Shown here piece after piece: positions 27,164 to 35,817 of a stretch of 51,559 bases of DNA. Position numbers and translations under genes: made by a program. Source of the stretch: an uncultured Lachnospiraceae bacterium (GTDB lineage: Bacteria; Bacillota; Clostridia; Lachnospirales; Lachnospiraceae); assembly GCA_900314445.1 (NCBI GenBank), contig OMVA01000017.1, positions 1-51,559 on the forward strand. Reading direction: 5' to 3'. The notes under the pieces are model-generated. The model searched no databases. It was not told the DNA's origin and was given only the letters and a program-made list of their open reading frames with translations. The stretch's first letter is position 1. Each line of letters begins with the position of its first letter.

Positions 27164-27202
27164 AGGGCAGGTCTTTAGGACAGATCTGTCCTATTGTTTT
27201 TT
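27161..27202 (+). terminator. Terminator (or attenuator) ahead of pyrF
   Basis: AATAGGGCAGGTCT and AGATCTGTCCTATT pair with two wobble pairs around a 7-base loop, followed by GTTTTTTG. It would end the LytTR gene transcript, or attenuate a longer pyr transcript. Transcripts from the overlapping promoter would begin inside the left arm and escape it. Confidence 0.7.
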
Positions 27203-27236
27203 GTAAAATAATGTTCAAAGATTGGAAGGAAGAAAA

Positions 27237-28163
27237 ATGGTAAAAAGACTACTGGATGAAATTGTAAAAAAAGATGCACCAATCGTTGTAGGACTTGATC
27301 CAAAGTTGGATTTTGTTCCAGAGTATTTAGTAAAGCAGGGAATTGAGAAGCATGGTGAAACTCTTGAAGCTGCTGCAGATGCCATTTTAGAATTCAATAA
27401 GAAAATCGTTGATGCAACATATGACCTGATTCCTGCTGTTAAACCTCAGATTGCTATGTATGAGCAGTTTGGTGTTCCAGGACTGAAGGCTTTTGAAGAG
27501 ACTTGTGCTTATTGTAGAGAAAAGGGCCTGGTTGTGATTGGTGATGTTAAGCGTGGTGATATTGGTTCAACATCCGGCGCTTATGCAACAGCTCATCTGG
27601 GAGAAATTCGCGTTGGTTCCACAAAGATTGCACCATTTGCGGAAGATTATGCCACAGTAAATCCATATCTTGGTTCGGATGGTGTACAGCCTTTCATCGA
27701 CATTTGCAATATGTATGACAAGGGTATCTTTATACTGGTTAAGACATCAAATCCTTCATCTGGTGAATTCCAGGATCAGATGATTGGTGATAAGACACTT
27801 TATCAGATGGTTGCTGATAAGGTTAATGAATGGGGTAAGTCATCTATGGATGGCGATTACTCTAATGTAGGTGCCGTTGTCGGTGCTACATATCCAGAAA
27901 TGGGCGTGGAACTGAGAAAGCGTATGCCTCATGCTATGATCCTGGTTCCAGGCTATGGCGCACAGGGCGGTAAGGGTAAGGATCTTCTTGGATTCTTCAA
28001 TGAGGATGGTCTTGGTGCAATTGTAAACTCATCTCGTGGAATTATCGCTGCATACCGTAACGAAAACTATGTAGATAAGTTCACTGAGCAGGAATTTGCT
28101 GATGCTTCTCGTGCAGCAGTTCTGGATATGAAGGAAGACTTAAAGCAGGCTCTGGGTAAATAA
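27237..28163 (+). CDS. pyrF: Orotidine 5'-phosphate decarboxylase (type 2)
   Basis: Converts OMP to UMP, the last step of de novo pyrimidine synthesis. I choose ATG 27237 (308 residues), with GGAAGGA upstream. The length and the catalytic signature GDVKRGDIGSTSGAYA are those of the longer type 2 enzymes. Further conserved segments are IVVGLDPKLDF, VNPYLGSDGVQPF and VPGYGAQGGKGKD. It heads a pyrF-pyrK-pyrD run. Confidence 0.95.
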   Translation: MVKRLLDEIVKKDAPIVVGLDPKLDFVPEYLVKQGIEKHGETLEAAADAILEFNKKIVDATYDLIPAVKPQIAMYEQFGVPGLKAFEETCAYCREKGLVVIGDVKRGDIGSTSGAYATAHLGEIRVGSTKIAPFAEDYATVNPYLGSDGVQPFIDICNMYDKGIFILVKTSNPSSGEFQDQMIGDKTLYQMVADKVNEWGKSSMDGDYSNVGAVVGATYPEMGVELRKRMPHAMILVPGYGAQGGKGKDLLGFFNEDGLGAIVNSSRGIIAAYRNENYVDKFTEQEFADASRAAVLDMKEDLKQALGK

Positions 28164-28176
28164 GTTTTACAGTCCC

Positions 28177-28215
28177 GGCAAGTCCATTTGCATGAGGTGT
28201 GCAAATGAGTTTGGC
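28177..28215 (+). repeat. Head-to-head pair of the iterated element before pyrK
   Basis: GGCAAGTCCATTTGCA and TGCAAATGAGTTTGGC form an imperfect inverted repeat with a 7-base loop. It is nearly the same element as at 11450-11482, in the intergenic region between pyrF and pyrK. Confidence 0.65.
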
Positions 28216-28256
28216 ATGCAGTTTGCTTCTTAATCAATTAGAAAGAGAGCGAGTTC

Positions 28257-29042
28257 ATGAAAGAAGTTGAGACAGCAGAGGTAATTTCTCAGGAAGCCTT
28301 TGGCGGTGATATTTATAGTTTATGGTTAGATGCTCCTGTTACGGCAAAGACAGCACATGCAGGACAGTTTGTATCTGTATTTACTAATGATTCATCTAAA
28401 TTATTACCAAGACCAATCAGTCTGTGTGAAGTTGACCATGAAAATGGTCGCCTTCGCCTGGTTTATCGTGTTACTGGTGAAACGGCAGGAACAAAGCAGT
28501 TCAGCCTTCTGACGGAGGGAGAGACGATTGATATTTTAGGACCTCTTGGAAATGGTTATTCTGAATTTTCAAAGAAGCCAATCCTTTTAGGCGGTGGTAT
28601 TGGAATTCCACCAATGCTAGAACTGGCAAAGGAATTTGCTGGCCAGGGACTTGCCAAGGAAGACATATCAGTTGTACTTGGATTCCGTGATGCAGCATTC
28701 CTTTTGGATGAATTTGAAAAAGTTGCCACAGTATATCTGACTTCAGATAGTGGAAATACAGGAATCAAGGGAAATGTTATTGATGGTATTCATCAATATG
28801 ATGTAAAGGGCGATGCCTTATATGCCTGTGGTCCAAAGCCTATGCTTCGTGCAGTAAAGGCTGAGGCAGATGCAAAGGGCATTCCTGCCTGGATTTCTTT
28901 GGAAGAGCGTATGGCATGTGGTATTGGTGCCTGCCTCGGTTGTGTAACAGAGACCAAGGATGTGGATGATCATTCTAAGGTTCATAACAAGCGTATTTGT
29001 AAGGATGGTCCAGTATTTAACGCAGAGGAGGTAGTACTTTGA
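28257..29042 (+). CDS. pyrK: Dihydroorotate dehydrogenase, electron-transfer subunit
   Basis: The 261-residue FAD and [2Fe-2S] protein passes electrons from PyrD to NAD+. The flavin-binding segments are LLPRPISLCEV and LLGGGIGIPPMLELAKE, and the nucleotide segment is ALYACGPKPMLRAV. The iron-sulfur cysteines lie in MACGIGACLGCV and RICKDGPVF. The ribosome-binding site is weak (GAGAG-rich). Its stop codon overlaps the pyrD start, so the two subunits are probably translationally coupled. Confidence 0.94.
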   Translation: MKEVETAEVISQEAFGGDIYSLWLDAPVTAKTAHAGQFVSVFTNDSSKLLPRPISLCEVDHENGRLRLVYRVTGETAGTKQFSLLTEGETIDILGPLGNGYSEFSKKPILLGGGIGIPPMLELAKEFAGQGLAKEDISVVLGFRDAAFLLDEFEKVATVYLTSDSGNTGIKGNVIDGIHQYDVKGDALYACGPKPMLRAVKAEADAKGIPAWISLEERMACGIGACLGCVTETKDVDDHSKVHNKRICKDGPVFNAEEVVL

Positions 29043-29941
29043 TTAATACAGAGATTAATATTGCCGGCGTTATCTGGAAGAATCCAGTTACAGTATCATC
29101 AGGAACTTTCGGTTCCGGTATGGAATTTGATGAATATGTAGATATTAATAAGCTTGGTGCTGTTACAACAAAGGGTGTAGCAGATAAGCCTTGGGCTGGT
29201 AACCCAACACCTCGTATTGCTGAAGTATACGGTGGTATGCTGAATGCAGTTGGTCTGCAGAATCCTGGTATTGAGACTTTTTGTTCCCGTGACCTTCCTT
29301 TCCTGCAGAAGAAGGATACAAGGATTATTGTTAATGTATGTGGCCATACATTAGAAGAATATCTGAATGTTGTGGATCGTCTGGCTGACGAGAAGGTTGA
29401 TTTATTAGAAATCAACGTTTCCTGTCCAAATGTTAAGGAAGGCGGAATTGCTTTCGGTGTAGATCCGCATGCTTTAAATGAAGTTACAAAGGAAGTTAAG
29501 AAGCACGCAAAGCAGCCAATCATTATGAAGCTGTCTCCAAATGTTACGGATATTGCTGAAATGGCAAGAGCTGCCGTAGATGGTGGTGCAGATGCTTTAT
29601 CCCTGATTAATACACTGACCGGTATGAAGATTGATATTGAGAGACGCAAGTTTGTACTTGCCAATAAGACAGGCGGTTTGTCTGGTCCAGCTGTAAAACC
29701 AATTGCAGTGCGCATGGTATATCAGGTAGCGCATGCAGTTGATGTTCCAATCATTGGTATGGGTGGCATTCAGACAGCAGAGGATGCTATTGAATTTATC
29801 ATGGCTGGTGCTACAGCAGTTTCTGTGGGTACAGCTAATTTCTATCGTCCTAATGTAACAGAGGAAGTTGTAGAAGGCATCCGTAATTATATGGAAAGAC
29901 ATCATATTGAGAGTCTTGACGAAATTCGAAAGTGTTTATAA
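29039..29941 (+). CDS. pyrD: Dihydroorotate dehydrogenase 1B, catalytic subunit
   Basis: The 300-residue FMN enzyme oxidises dihydroorotate to orotate. The start is TTG 29039, overlapping the pyrK stop as TTGA, with GAGGAGG 7 bases upstream. Signatures: TVSSGTFGSGMEFD, GLQNPGIETF, the catalytic loop LEINVSCPNVKEGG with the active-site Cys, and IGMGGIQTAEDAIEF. The PyrK-PyrD pair marks it as class 1B, NAD-linked. Confidence 0.95.
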   Translation: MINTEINIAGVIWKNPVTVSSGTFGSGMEFDEYVDINKLGAVTTKGVADKPWAGNPTPRIAEVYGGMLNAVGLQNPGIETFCSRDLPFLQKKDTRIIVNVCGHTLEEYLNVVDRLADEKVDLLEINVSCPNVKEGGIAFGVDPHALNEVTKEVKKHAKQPIIMKLSPNVTDIAEMARAAVDGGADALSLINTLTGMKIDIERRKFVLANKTGGLSGPAVKPIAVRMVYQVAHAVDVPIIGMGGIQTAEDAIEFIMAGATAVSVGTANFYRPNVTEEVVEGIRNYMERHHIESLDEIRKCL

Positions 29942-30262
29942 ATGGCAAAGTTTAAAAAGAAAAGATATAAATTTACAGATGAAATTGTAACCACCGATAT
30001 GATTATATCGGTGGTTAGTGGTACCCTTGGCTTTTTGCTTATCCTTGGTGCTTTTATTTATAGTATTGTGAAAAAAGGAAATGTGGGATTTCCTACAGGA
30101 GCCATGGTTTTGTCAGGAGGTCTGATCGGTCTTCTTGGCCTTATTTTTTCAATTTTCTCCTACAGAAACACGGATGGAGGAGTCCTTATGAAAAGATTTA
30201 GTTTAATCCTGAATCTGATTAATCTATTCATTCCGGTTTTCCTTTTTGTAAAATTCCGATAA
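29942..30262 (+). CDS. Small three-helix membrane protein, unknown
   Basis: The ATG directly follows the pyrD stop (106 residues). The N-terminus is basic (MAKFKKKRYKF). Three hydrophobic segments follow, at about residues 22-43 (ISVVSGTLGFLLILGAFIYS), 53-74 and 84-103. It might belong to the DUF6142-type small membrane proteins of Clostridia, but I am not certain. No ribosome-binding site is clear, so translation may depend on pyrD. A perfect 12-bp inverted repeat lies inside its first codons. Confidence 0.7.
   Translation: MAKFKKKRYKFTDEIVTTDMIISVVSGTLGFLLILGAFIYSIVKKGNVGFPTGAMVLSGGLIGLLGLIFSIFSYRNTDGGVLMKRFSLILNLINLFIPVFLFVKFR
29989..30016 (+). promoter_or_regulatory. Perfect 12-bp inverted repeat inside a coding region
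   Basis: AACCACCGATAT and ATATCGGTGGTT pair around the 4-base loop GATT, 48 bases after the start codon of the small membrane protein. There is no T tract. Such a stem should form in the mRNA and could slow or regulate translation past pyrD. Confidence 0.5.
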
Positions 30263-30277
30263 TTATGGTGGAGGCTT

Positions 30278-30883
30278 ATGGATTTAAAAGCAGAAAACTT
30301 AGAACTGAGACAACTTAACCGAGACAGACTGTTGATGATTCCTGAGGAGAAACAGGTGGACAGTCTGTTTCTTTCTTTTTTTGAAAAGGCGGCAAATGAA
30401 CTTGTCACACCTACTTCGGAAGGACTGGCAGAAATCAAAGTGCTGGCTGCGGAAAGCAGCGGTGCCTATCAGGATTTTTTCAAAGTATTGGCTGATTTGA
30501 TTGGCTTTGTGCCTTACTTTGAAAAGAGACAGGATATTGCAGAAATCGTGGCCATAGAAGAGCTTTATTTGTTGTCCTATCATTCCTTTACGGATGAAGC
30601 AAAGCCCTTCTTCAGACCATTGGCGGATCATATCTATTATTTCTTCTTTGATTATGCGGAAATGTTCATTCGGGATTTGGCTGAGGAAATTGAAAGAGGA
30701 GATTCCACTTGGTTCGATTCTTTATCCATTGATTCAGAAGCTCTTCATACCTTCTGGGATGGCAGACTTTCTGACCGTTATCAGAATGCCTTAAAGGGTA
30801 TCCGTGATACCATCAAGGAAGAGACTTACGACAAAATTTTGGAAGGGGGCTTGTCCTATGCAATTTATTCCAATCATTCGTAA
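30278..30883 (+). CDS. Unknown helical protein next to pyrimidine-nucleoside phosphorylase
   Basis: The 201-residue soluble protein starts at ATG 30278 after GGAGG. I recognise no family. It is predicted mostly alpha-helical, acidic and aromatic-rich in the middle (PLADHIYYFFFDYAEMFIRD), with no signal peptide or membrane segment. Its last 26 bases overlap the start of the phosphorylase gene, so the two are probably translationally coupled and may work together, for example as an accessory to nucleoside salvage, which is inference only. Confidence 0.75.
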   Translation: MDLKAENLELRQLNRDRLLMIPEEKQVDSLFLSFFEKAANELVTPTSEGLAEIKVLAAESSGAYQDFFKVLADLIGFVPYFEKRQDIAEIVAIEELYLLSYHSFTDEAKPFFRPLADHIYYFFFDYAEMFIRDLAEEIERGDSTWFDSLSIDSEALHTFWDGRLSDRYQNALKGIRDTIKEETYDKILEGGLSYAIYSNHS

Positions 30884-32192
30884 AAAGAAACAGGGACTGG
30901 AACTGGAAGATCAGGAAATTGATTTCTTGGTAGAGGCCTATACCAAAGGCAATATTCCAGACTATCAAATGTCTGCCTTTCTCATGGCAGTTTGTTTAAA
31001 TGGCATGTCTGACAGGGAGACGGCAAGACTTACCATGGCCATGGCCCATAGTGGAGATTTGCTGGATTTAAGCTCTATTCCTGGCATTAAGGTGGATAAA
31101 CATTCCACAGGAGGAATTGGAGATAAGACCACTTTGATTGTGGGACCTATTGTTTCTTCCCTGGGAATTCGCACTGCCAAAATGAGTGGTAGAGGACTGG
31201 GGGCCACAGGTGGTACCATTGATAAACTGGATAGTATTCCTGGCTTTTCTTCTGATTTAAGTGATGAGGAATTCCTGAAGAATTTAAAAGAAGTGGGATT
31301 TGTGGATTCTGGTCAGACCAAGAATCTTGCGCCAGCGGATAAGAAAATTTATGCCCTGCGAGATGTAACAGGCACTGTGGACAGCATTCCTCTCATTGCA
31401 TCTTCCATTATGAGTAAAAAGATTGCCTCTGGAGCAGATGCCATAGTGCTGGACGTGAAGTGCGGCAGCGGTGCTTTTATGCAGAATCCTGAGGATGCAA
31501 AGCGTCTTGCAAAGACCATGATTGAGATTGGTAAAAATGTGGGCAGAAAGGTAACAGCCATTGTTACAGATATGAATGAGCCTCTGGGAAATACTGTTGG
31601 TAATTCTCTGGAAGTTATGGAAGCCGTAGACTTTCTCAAGGGCAAAAAAGAGGGAAGACTTTATGAGGTTGTCAAGACTCTGTCCTGTGAAATGGTGAGA
31701 CTGGGAAATGACATTGAATTCCGGGAGACTTCCCAGGAATTCAATGATATGTTCTCAGAGATTAGTCCCTATGTTGACCAGGCCATTGATTCTGGCAAAG
31801 CTCTGGAGCAGTTTAGAAAGTTCGTCCTTCAGCAGGGTGGAAATCCTGCCTTTATAGATGACTACAGTCTTTTACCAGCAGCCAAATATATGAGAGAAGT
31901 GAGAGCTCAGGAAGAGGGCTATCTTTCTTCCTGCAATGCGGAAATGGTGGGCCGGTCTTCCATGATTCTAGGTGCCGGAAGAGAGAGTTTGACGGATCAG
32001 ATTGATTATGGTGCTGGTGTGCGAGTAAATAAGCATCTGGGAGATTATGTAAACAAGGGTGACTTGCTGGCTACCCTCTATAGCAATAAGGAGGATAGGT
32101 TGCAGACGGCAGAGGAACTTTTTCTTTCTGCCTATGAGCTGAGTCCTGACAAGCCTGCTTTAAACCCAGTTGTTATGGGTATTTATTTTTAA
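30858..32192 (+). CDS. pdp: Pyrimidine-nucleoside phosphorylase
   Basis: Splits uridine, thymidine or deoxyuridine with phosphate, in pyrimidine salvage. I choose ATG 30858 (444 residues, MQFIPIIRKKKQGLELEDQE), with GGAAGGGGG upstream; it overlaps the previous gene. Signatures: KHSTGGIGDKTTLIVGP, the family motif SGRGLGATGGTIDKLDS, LRDVTGTVDSIPLIASSIMS and VLDVKCGSGAFM. Length and sequence fit Pdp of Firmicutes better than DeoA, although thymidine phosphorylase activity cannot be excluded. It lies downstream of the de novo pyr genes. Confidence 0.92.
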   Translation: MQFIPIIRKKKQGLELEDQEIDFLVEAYTKGNIPDYQMSAFLMAVCLNGMSDRETARLTMAMAHSGDLLDLSSIPGIKVDKHSTGGIGDKTTLIVGPIVSSLGIRTAKMSGRGLGATGGTIDKLDSIPGFSSDLSDEEFLKNLKEVGFVDSGQTKNLAPADKKIYALRDVTGTVDSIPLIASSIMSKKIASGADAIVLDVKCGSGAFMQNPEDAKRLAKTMIEIGKNVGRKVTAIVTDMNEPLGNTVGNSLEVMEAVDFLKGKKEGRLYEVVKTLSCEMVRLGNDIEFRETSQEFNDMFSEISPYVDQAIDSGKALEQFRKFVLQQGGNPAFIDDYSLLPAAKYMREVRAQEEGYLSSCNAEMVGRSSMILGAGRESLTDQIDYGAGVRVNKHLGDYVNKGDLLATLYSNKEDRLQTAEELFLSAYELSPDKPALNPVVMGIYF

Positions 32193-32198
32193 TGGGAT

Positions 32199-32239
32199 AT
32201 GCGCAGTTCATTTGCCTAATGGACTGCGCATTTAATTTT
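32199..32239 (+). terminator. Terminator after pdp, containing the iterated element
   Basis: ATGCGCAGTTCATT and AATGGACTGCGCAT form a 14-bp stem with one wobble pair and the loop TGCCT, followed by TTTAATTTT. The left arm and loop contain TTCATTTGCC. Confidence 0.75.
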
Positions 32240-32280
32240 GATATTATTGTGAAAATTAAACTGCAGGTTGAATACGTATA

Positions 32281-32309
32281 TTGAAAAAAGGTAGGCCATA
32301 ACCTATAAT
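32281..32309 (+). promoter_or_regulatory. Promoter of the pspA gene
   Basis: TTGAAA (32281-32286), 17 bases, TATAAT (32304-32309), 39 bases before the start codon. Confidence 0.7.
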
Positions 32310-32347
32310 TTAGCTGTAGTGATTTTTACAAAATGAAGGAGGGTATT

Positions 32348-33025
32348 ATGGGAGTATTAAGTAGATTTAAGGACATTATGTCAGCCAATATTAATTCACT
32401 TCTTGACAAGGCTGAGGATCCTGAAAAGATGGTGGATCAGATTCTTCGTAATCTGAATAAGGACCTGGCAAATGTTAAGGAAGAAACAGCTGAGATCATG
32501 GCTGATGAGAAGAAGGCAAAGAGAGACCTTGATGAAGTAAATGCTGAAGTTGCTAAACTTCAGACATATGCAGAAAAGGCTGTTCTTGCTGGAAATGATG
32601 ATGATGCAACGAAGTTCCTGGCCGAGAAGGCACGTGTGGCTGAGAAGCAGGCAGCTCTTCAGCAGGCATATGATGCTGCTGTTTCAAATTCAACAAAGAT
32701 GCGTCAGATGCATGATAAGTTAGTTGAGGATATCCGTGATCTGGAAGCTCGTCGCGATACAGTTAAGGCAAAGGTTAAGGTTGCTAAGACTCAGGATAAG
32801 ATTAATCAGATGAATTCCAGCCTTGGTGATTCCGCTTCTTCTATTGCAGCATTTGAGAGAATGGAAGATAAGGCTGATGCAATGATGGATATTTCTGACG
32901 CAGAAGCAGAACTCAATTCTTCTGAAGAAAAAGATGAAGTGGCAGATTTAGCTGCAAAGTATGACAATCCTGAAGCAGCCGTTCAGGATGAGCTTGCAGC
33001 ATTGAAAGCAAAACTTGGAAAGTAG
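32348..33025 (+). CDS. pspA: PspA/IM30 (Vipp1) family membrane-stress protein
   Basis: The 225-residue protein belongs to the ESCRT-III-like PspA/Vipp1 family, which coats and repairs the inner face of the membrane. I choose ATG 32348, with AAGGAGGG upstream, giving MGVLSRFKDIMSANINSLLD, the typical amphipathic first helix. The following DKAEDPEKMVDQILRNL is the family signature, and residues 25-190 form the long coiled-coil hairpin. It has its own promoter and is followed 6 bases later by pcrA. Confidence 0.92.
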   Translation: MGVLSRFKDIMSANINSLLDKAEDPEKMVDQILRNLNKDLANVKEETAEIMADEKKAKRDLDEVNAEVAKLQTYAEKAVLAGNDDDATKFLAEKARVAEKQAALQQAYDAAVSNSTKMRQMHDKLVEDIRDLEARRDTVKAKVKVAKTQDKINQMNSSLGDSASSIAAFERMEDKADAMMDISDAEAELNSSEEKDEVADLAAKYDNPEAAVQDELAALKAKLGK

Positions 33026-33031
33026 TAATTA

Positions 33032-35383
33032 ATGTCTTCAATTTTAGGATTAAACGATAAACAGATGGAGGCCTGCTCGTACACCGAGGGGCCTCTTCTT
33101 ATACTAGCAGGGGCGGGCTCTGGTAAAACCAGAGTGATTACGCACAGAATCGCATATTTAATTGATGAGAAGTCAGTGAATCCATACAACATACTGGCAA
33201 TCACATTTACAAATAAGGCTGCAAATGAAATGCGCGAACGTGTGGACAAAATCGTAGGGGAAGGTGCAGAGTATGTCTGGGTCAGCACATTCCATTCCAT
33301 GTGTGTACGCATATTAAGACGCTTTTATGATCGTATTGGTGGAGATACACACTTTACCATTTACGATACGGATGACCAGAAAGCAGTAGTAAAGGAAGTC
33401 TTAAAGACTTTAAATCTGGATCCAAAGCAGTATTCAGAAAAGATGTGCATCAAGGAAATATCCAGTGCAAAAGAAGAGTTTCTGCATCCGGATGATTTGG
33501 CAGCCAGAGCTGGTACAAGCTATCGCGAGGCTAATATTGCTAATATTTATCGGGAATATGAAAAGCGCATGAGACAGAACAATGCGCTGGATTTTGATGA
33601 TCTGATTTTCCAAACTCTGGAATTATTTGGAAAATGTCCGGATGTATTACATGCATATCAGGAAAGATTCCACTATATCATGGTGGATGAGTATCAGGAT
33701 ACCAACCATTCTCAGTTCCTCCTTGTGAGATATCTGGCAGGTGGACAAAAGAATCTTTGCGTTGTAGGTGATGACGACCAGTCCATTTACAAATTCCGAG
33801 GTGCCAATATTTATAATATTCTCAACTTCGAGCAGGAGTATCCAGATGCTAAGGTGGTAAAACTGGAACAGAACTATCGTTCTACATCCACCATCCTTAA
33901 TGCGGCAAATGCGGTTATTTCCAATAATAAGGGACGTAAGCAGAAAAAACTCTGGACTGAAAATGAAGAGGGAAACTCTATTATTTTCAATGAATATCAG
34001 GATGAATATCATGAAGCAGAAGGAGTGGTGGATCAGCTGATTCAGAACCACAGAAATGGGGTTCCATTTGCTGATATGGCCATACTTTATCGTACCAATA
34101 ACCAGTCCCGTGTGTTGGAAGAAAAACTGGTTATGAACAATGTGGCTTACAAAATGGTGGGAGGAACCAACTTCTATCAGCGTAAGGAAATTCGTGATCT
34201 GGTATGCTACCTCAAGTGTATTTCCAATCCATCGGATGAAGTATCCTTTACCCGTATTATTAATGTACCTCGTCGAGGTATTGGTGCAACCACCATTAAT
34301 AAGATTCGTGATGAGGCAGCCATGCAGGGATGCTCCATGTATGATATTTGTATTGAACCAGAAGGAAGAGCGAGTCTTGGACGTTCTGCAGGCAAAATCG
34401 AAGGCTTCATGGAAATGATGGAGAAGTTCCGCGACATGGCTCGTGAAAATGAACTGTCCATTCTTTATGATGAAATTTTGGAAGCTACAGGATACGTTTT
34501 ACAACTGGAGCAGGAAGGAACAGACGAAGCCAAAGCACGTATTTCTAATATTGAAGAATTAAAGAATAAGATTGTTACCTATGAGCAGAATGCTCCAGAA
34601 CCTACCCTTATGGGATTACTGGAGGAAATCTCCCTGGTGGCAGATCAGGATTTATCAGAAAATACGGATGCAGTTACCATGATGACTCTTCATAGCGCTA
34701 AGGGTCTGGAATTCCCTTATGTCCATATCGTGGGTATGGAGGAGAGATTATTCCCAAGTGGTTTGTCCATTGATTCGGATGATCCAGATGCTGTGGAAGA
34801 AGAAAGAAGACTTTGCTATGTAGGTATTACAAGAGCCATGAAACAGCTCTATATGAGTATGGCAGAGACCAGAATGATTAATGGTGCTCGTAATTACCTG
34901 GGTAAATCCCGCTTTATGGAGGAAATTCCTGAAGAATTATTGGAAGTTCATGAAAGTGGATTTTCCTCAGATTTTGGAAACTTTTCTTCTGGCAAGAGGA
35001 ATTCCCTTGGAACTTCATCCTATGGGGGTTCTTCCTATGGATCTTCTTACGGTTCTTCCCGTGGATCATCCTATGGCAGGAAACCATATGGAGATACTTC
35101 TGCTGATGTATTTTCGGGCGTTGATGAACCCTTCCCAAGTACACCAAAACATCAGACAAAATACTCAAATCTTGAATCCATTCCAGGTCTGTCAAAGGGC
35201 CTGCCAGCAAGTGGCGGGGTAGCGGACTATGAAGTGGGAGATACTGTGAGACATTTTAAGTTTGGCAAGGGTGTGGTAACAGAGAAAACGCCTTCTGGCA
35301 GTGACTTTGAAGTATGTGTTGACTTCGAATCCTGTGGACCTAAGAAGATGTTTGCATCCCTGGCTAAGCTCAGAAAAGTCTAA
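33032..35383 (+). CDS. pcrA: ATP-dependent DNA helicase PcrA (UvrD/Rep family)
   Basis: The 783-residue superfamily 1A 3'-5' helicase acts in DNA repair and rolling-circle replication. Motifs in order: Walker A LAGAGSGKTRVITHR, motif Ia LAITFTNKAANEM, Walker B VDEYQDTNHSQF, motif III VVGDDDQSIYKFRGA, motif IV LEQNYRSTSTIL, motif V TLHSAKGLEFPYVHIVG and motif VI LCYVGITRAM. Before the C-terminus lies a Ser/Tyr/Gly-rich linker (GGSSYGSSYGSSRGSSYG). The last 50 residues form the Tudor-like RNA-polymerase-binding domain (YEVGDTVRHFKFGKGVV). The ribosome-binding site is weak, and the gene probably depends on pspA transcription. Confidence 0.95.
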   Translation: MSSILGLNDKQMEACSYTEGPLLILAGAGSGKTRVITHRIAYLIDEKSVNPYNILAITFTNKAANEMRERVDKIVGEGAEYVWVSTFHSMCVRILRRFYDRIGGDTHFTIYDTDDQKAVVKEVLKTLNLDPKQYSEKMCIKEISSAKEEFLHPDDLAARAGTSYREANIANIYREYEKRMRQNNALDFDDLIFQTLELFGKCPDVLHAYQERFHYIMVDEYQDTNHSQFLLVRYLAGGQKNLCVVGDDDQSIYKFRGANIYNILNFEQEYPDAKVVKLEQNYRSTSTILNAANAVISNNKGRKQKKLWTENEEGNSIIFNEYQDEYHEAEGVVDQLIQNHRNGVPFADMAILYRTNNQSRVLEEKLVMNNVAYKMVGGTNFYQRKEIRDLVCYLKCISNPSDEVSFTRIINVPRRGIGATTINKIRDEAAMQGCSMYDICIEPEGRASLGRSAGKIEGFMEMMEKFRDMARENELSILYDEILEATGYVLQLEQEGTDEAKARISNIEELKNKIVTYEQNAPEPTLMGLLEEISLVADQDLSENTDAVTMMTLHSAKGLEFPYVHIVGMEERLFPSGLSIDSDDPDAVEEERRLCYVGITRAMKQLYMSMAETRMINGARNYLGKSRFMEEIPEELLEVHESGFSSDFGNFSSGKRNSLGTSSYGGSSYGSSYGSSRGSSYGRKPYGDTSADVFSGVDEPFPSTPKHQTKYSNLESIPGLSKGLPASGGVADYEVGDTVRHFKFGKGVVTEKTPSGSDFEVCVDFESCGPKKMFASLAKLRKV

Positions 35384-35460
35384 CAATTAACTATGCAAAA
35401 ACATGGCTTTATGCTATACTAAGAACATCTTTTAAAGTATTTGAAGGAGGTGGTTTCCTT

Positions 35461-35709
35461 ATGAAGCATGAAATTGAGGTAAGAGAAGATGGCCCAGTTG
35501 AGGGAGCAAAAAATGCGATTATTTCAGTAGCAATCATCGTTGGTATTATTGCTATAATCGTTGGTATTGCAGTTGCAGTTTATAAGTATCTGACACCAGA
35601 TTATCTCGATGACTTTGATGAATTCGATGATGATTTTGATGATGATTTCTTCGATGACGATGTAGAAGATGCAGAAGAGGATGCAGTTGAAGCTGCTCCA
35701 GCTGAGTAA
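35461..35709 (+). CDS. Small single-pass membrane protein with highly acidic tail, unknown
   Basis: The 82-residue protein has a strong AAGGAGGTGG site before its ATG. Residues about 19-44 form one hydrophobic helix (AIISVAIIVGIIAIIVGIAV). The last 35 residues are almost all Asp, Glu, Phe and Ala (DDFDEFDDDFDDDFFDDD). Topology cannot be decided with certainty; a short charged N-terminus and YKYL after the helix are compatible with either. TATACT at 35415-35420 might be its -10 box. It lies between pcrA and a clear terminator, so it is a separate short gene. I recognise no family. Confidence 0.8.
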   Translation: MKHEIEVREDGPVEGAKNAIISVAIIVGIIAIIVGIAVAVYKYLTPDYLDDFDEFDDDFDDDFFDDDVEDAEEDAVEAAPAE

Positions 35710-35734
35710 TCACCTATAATTTTACAAAAGATTT

Positions 35735-35768
35735 CGGGAGCACATGGTTTGTGTCTCCCGATTTTTTT
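35735..35768 (+). terminator. Terminator after the small acidic membrane protein gene
   Basis: CGGGAGCACA and TGTG-t-CTCCCG pair with one bulged T, followed by TTTTTTT. Confidence 0.85.
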
Positions 35769-35817
35769 GTGTAAAATGTAAGTCGTTTTAGTACATTACT
35801 TGATAGCGGAGAAAACA

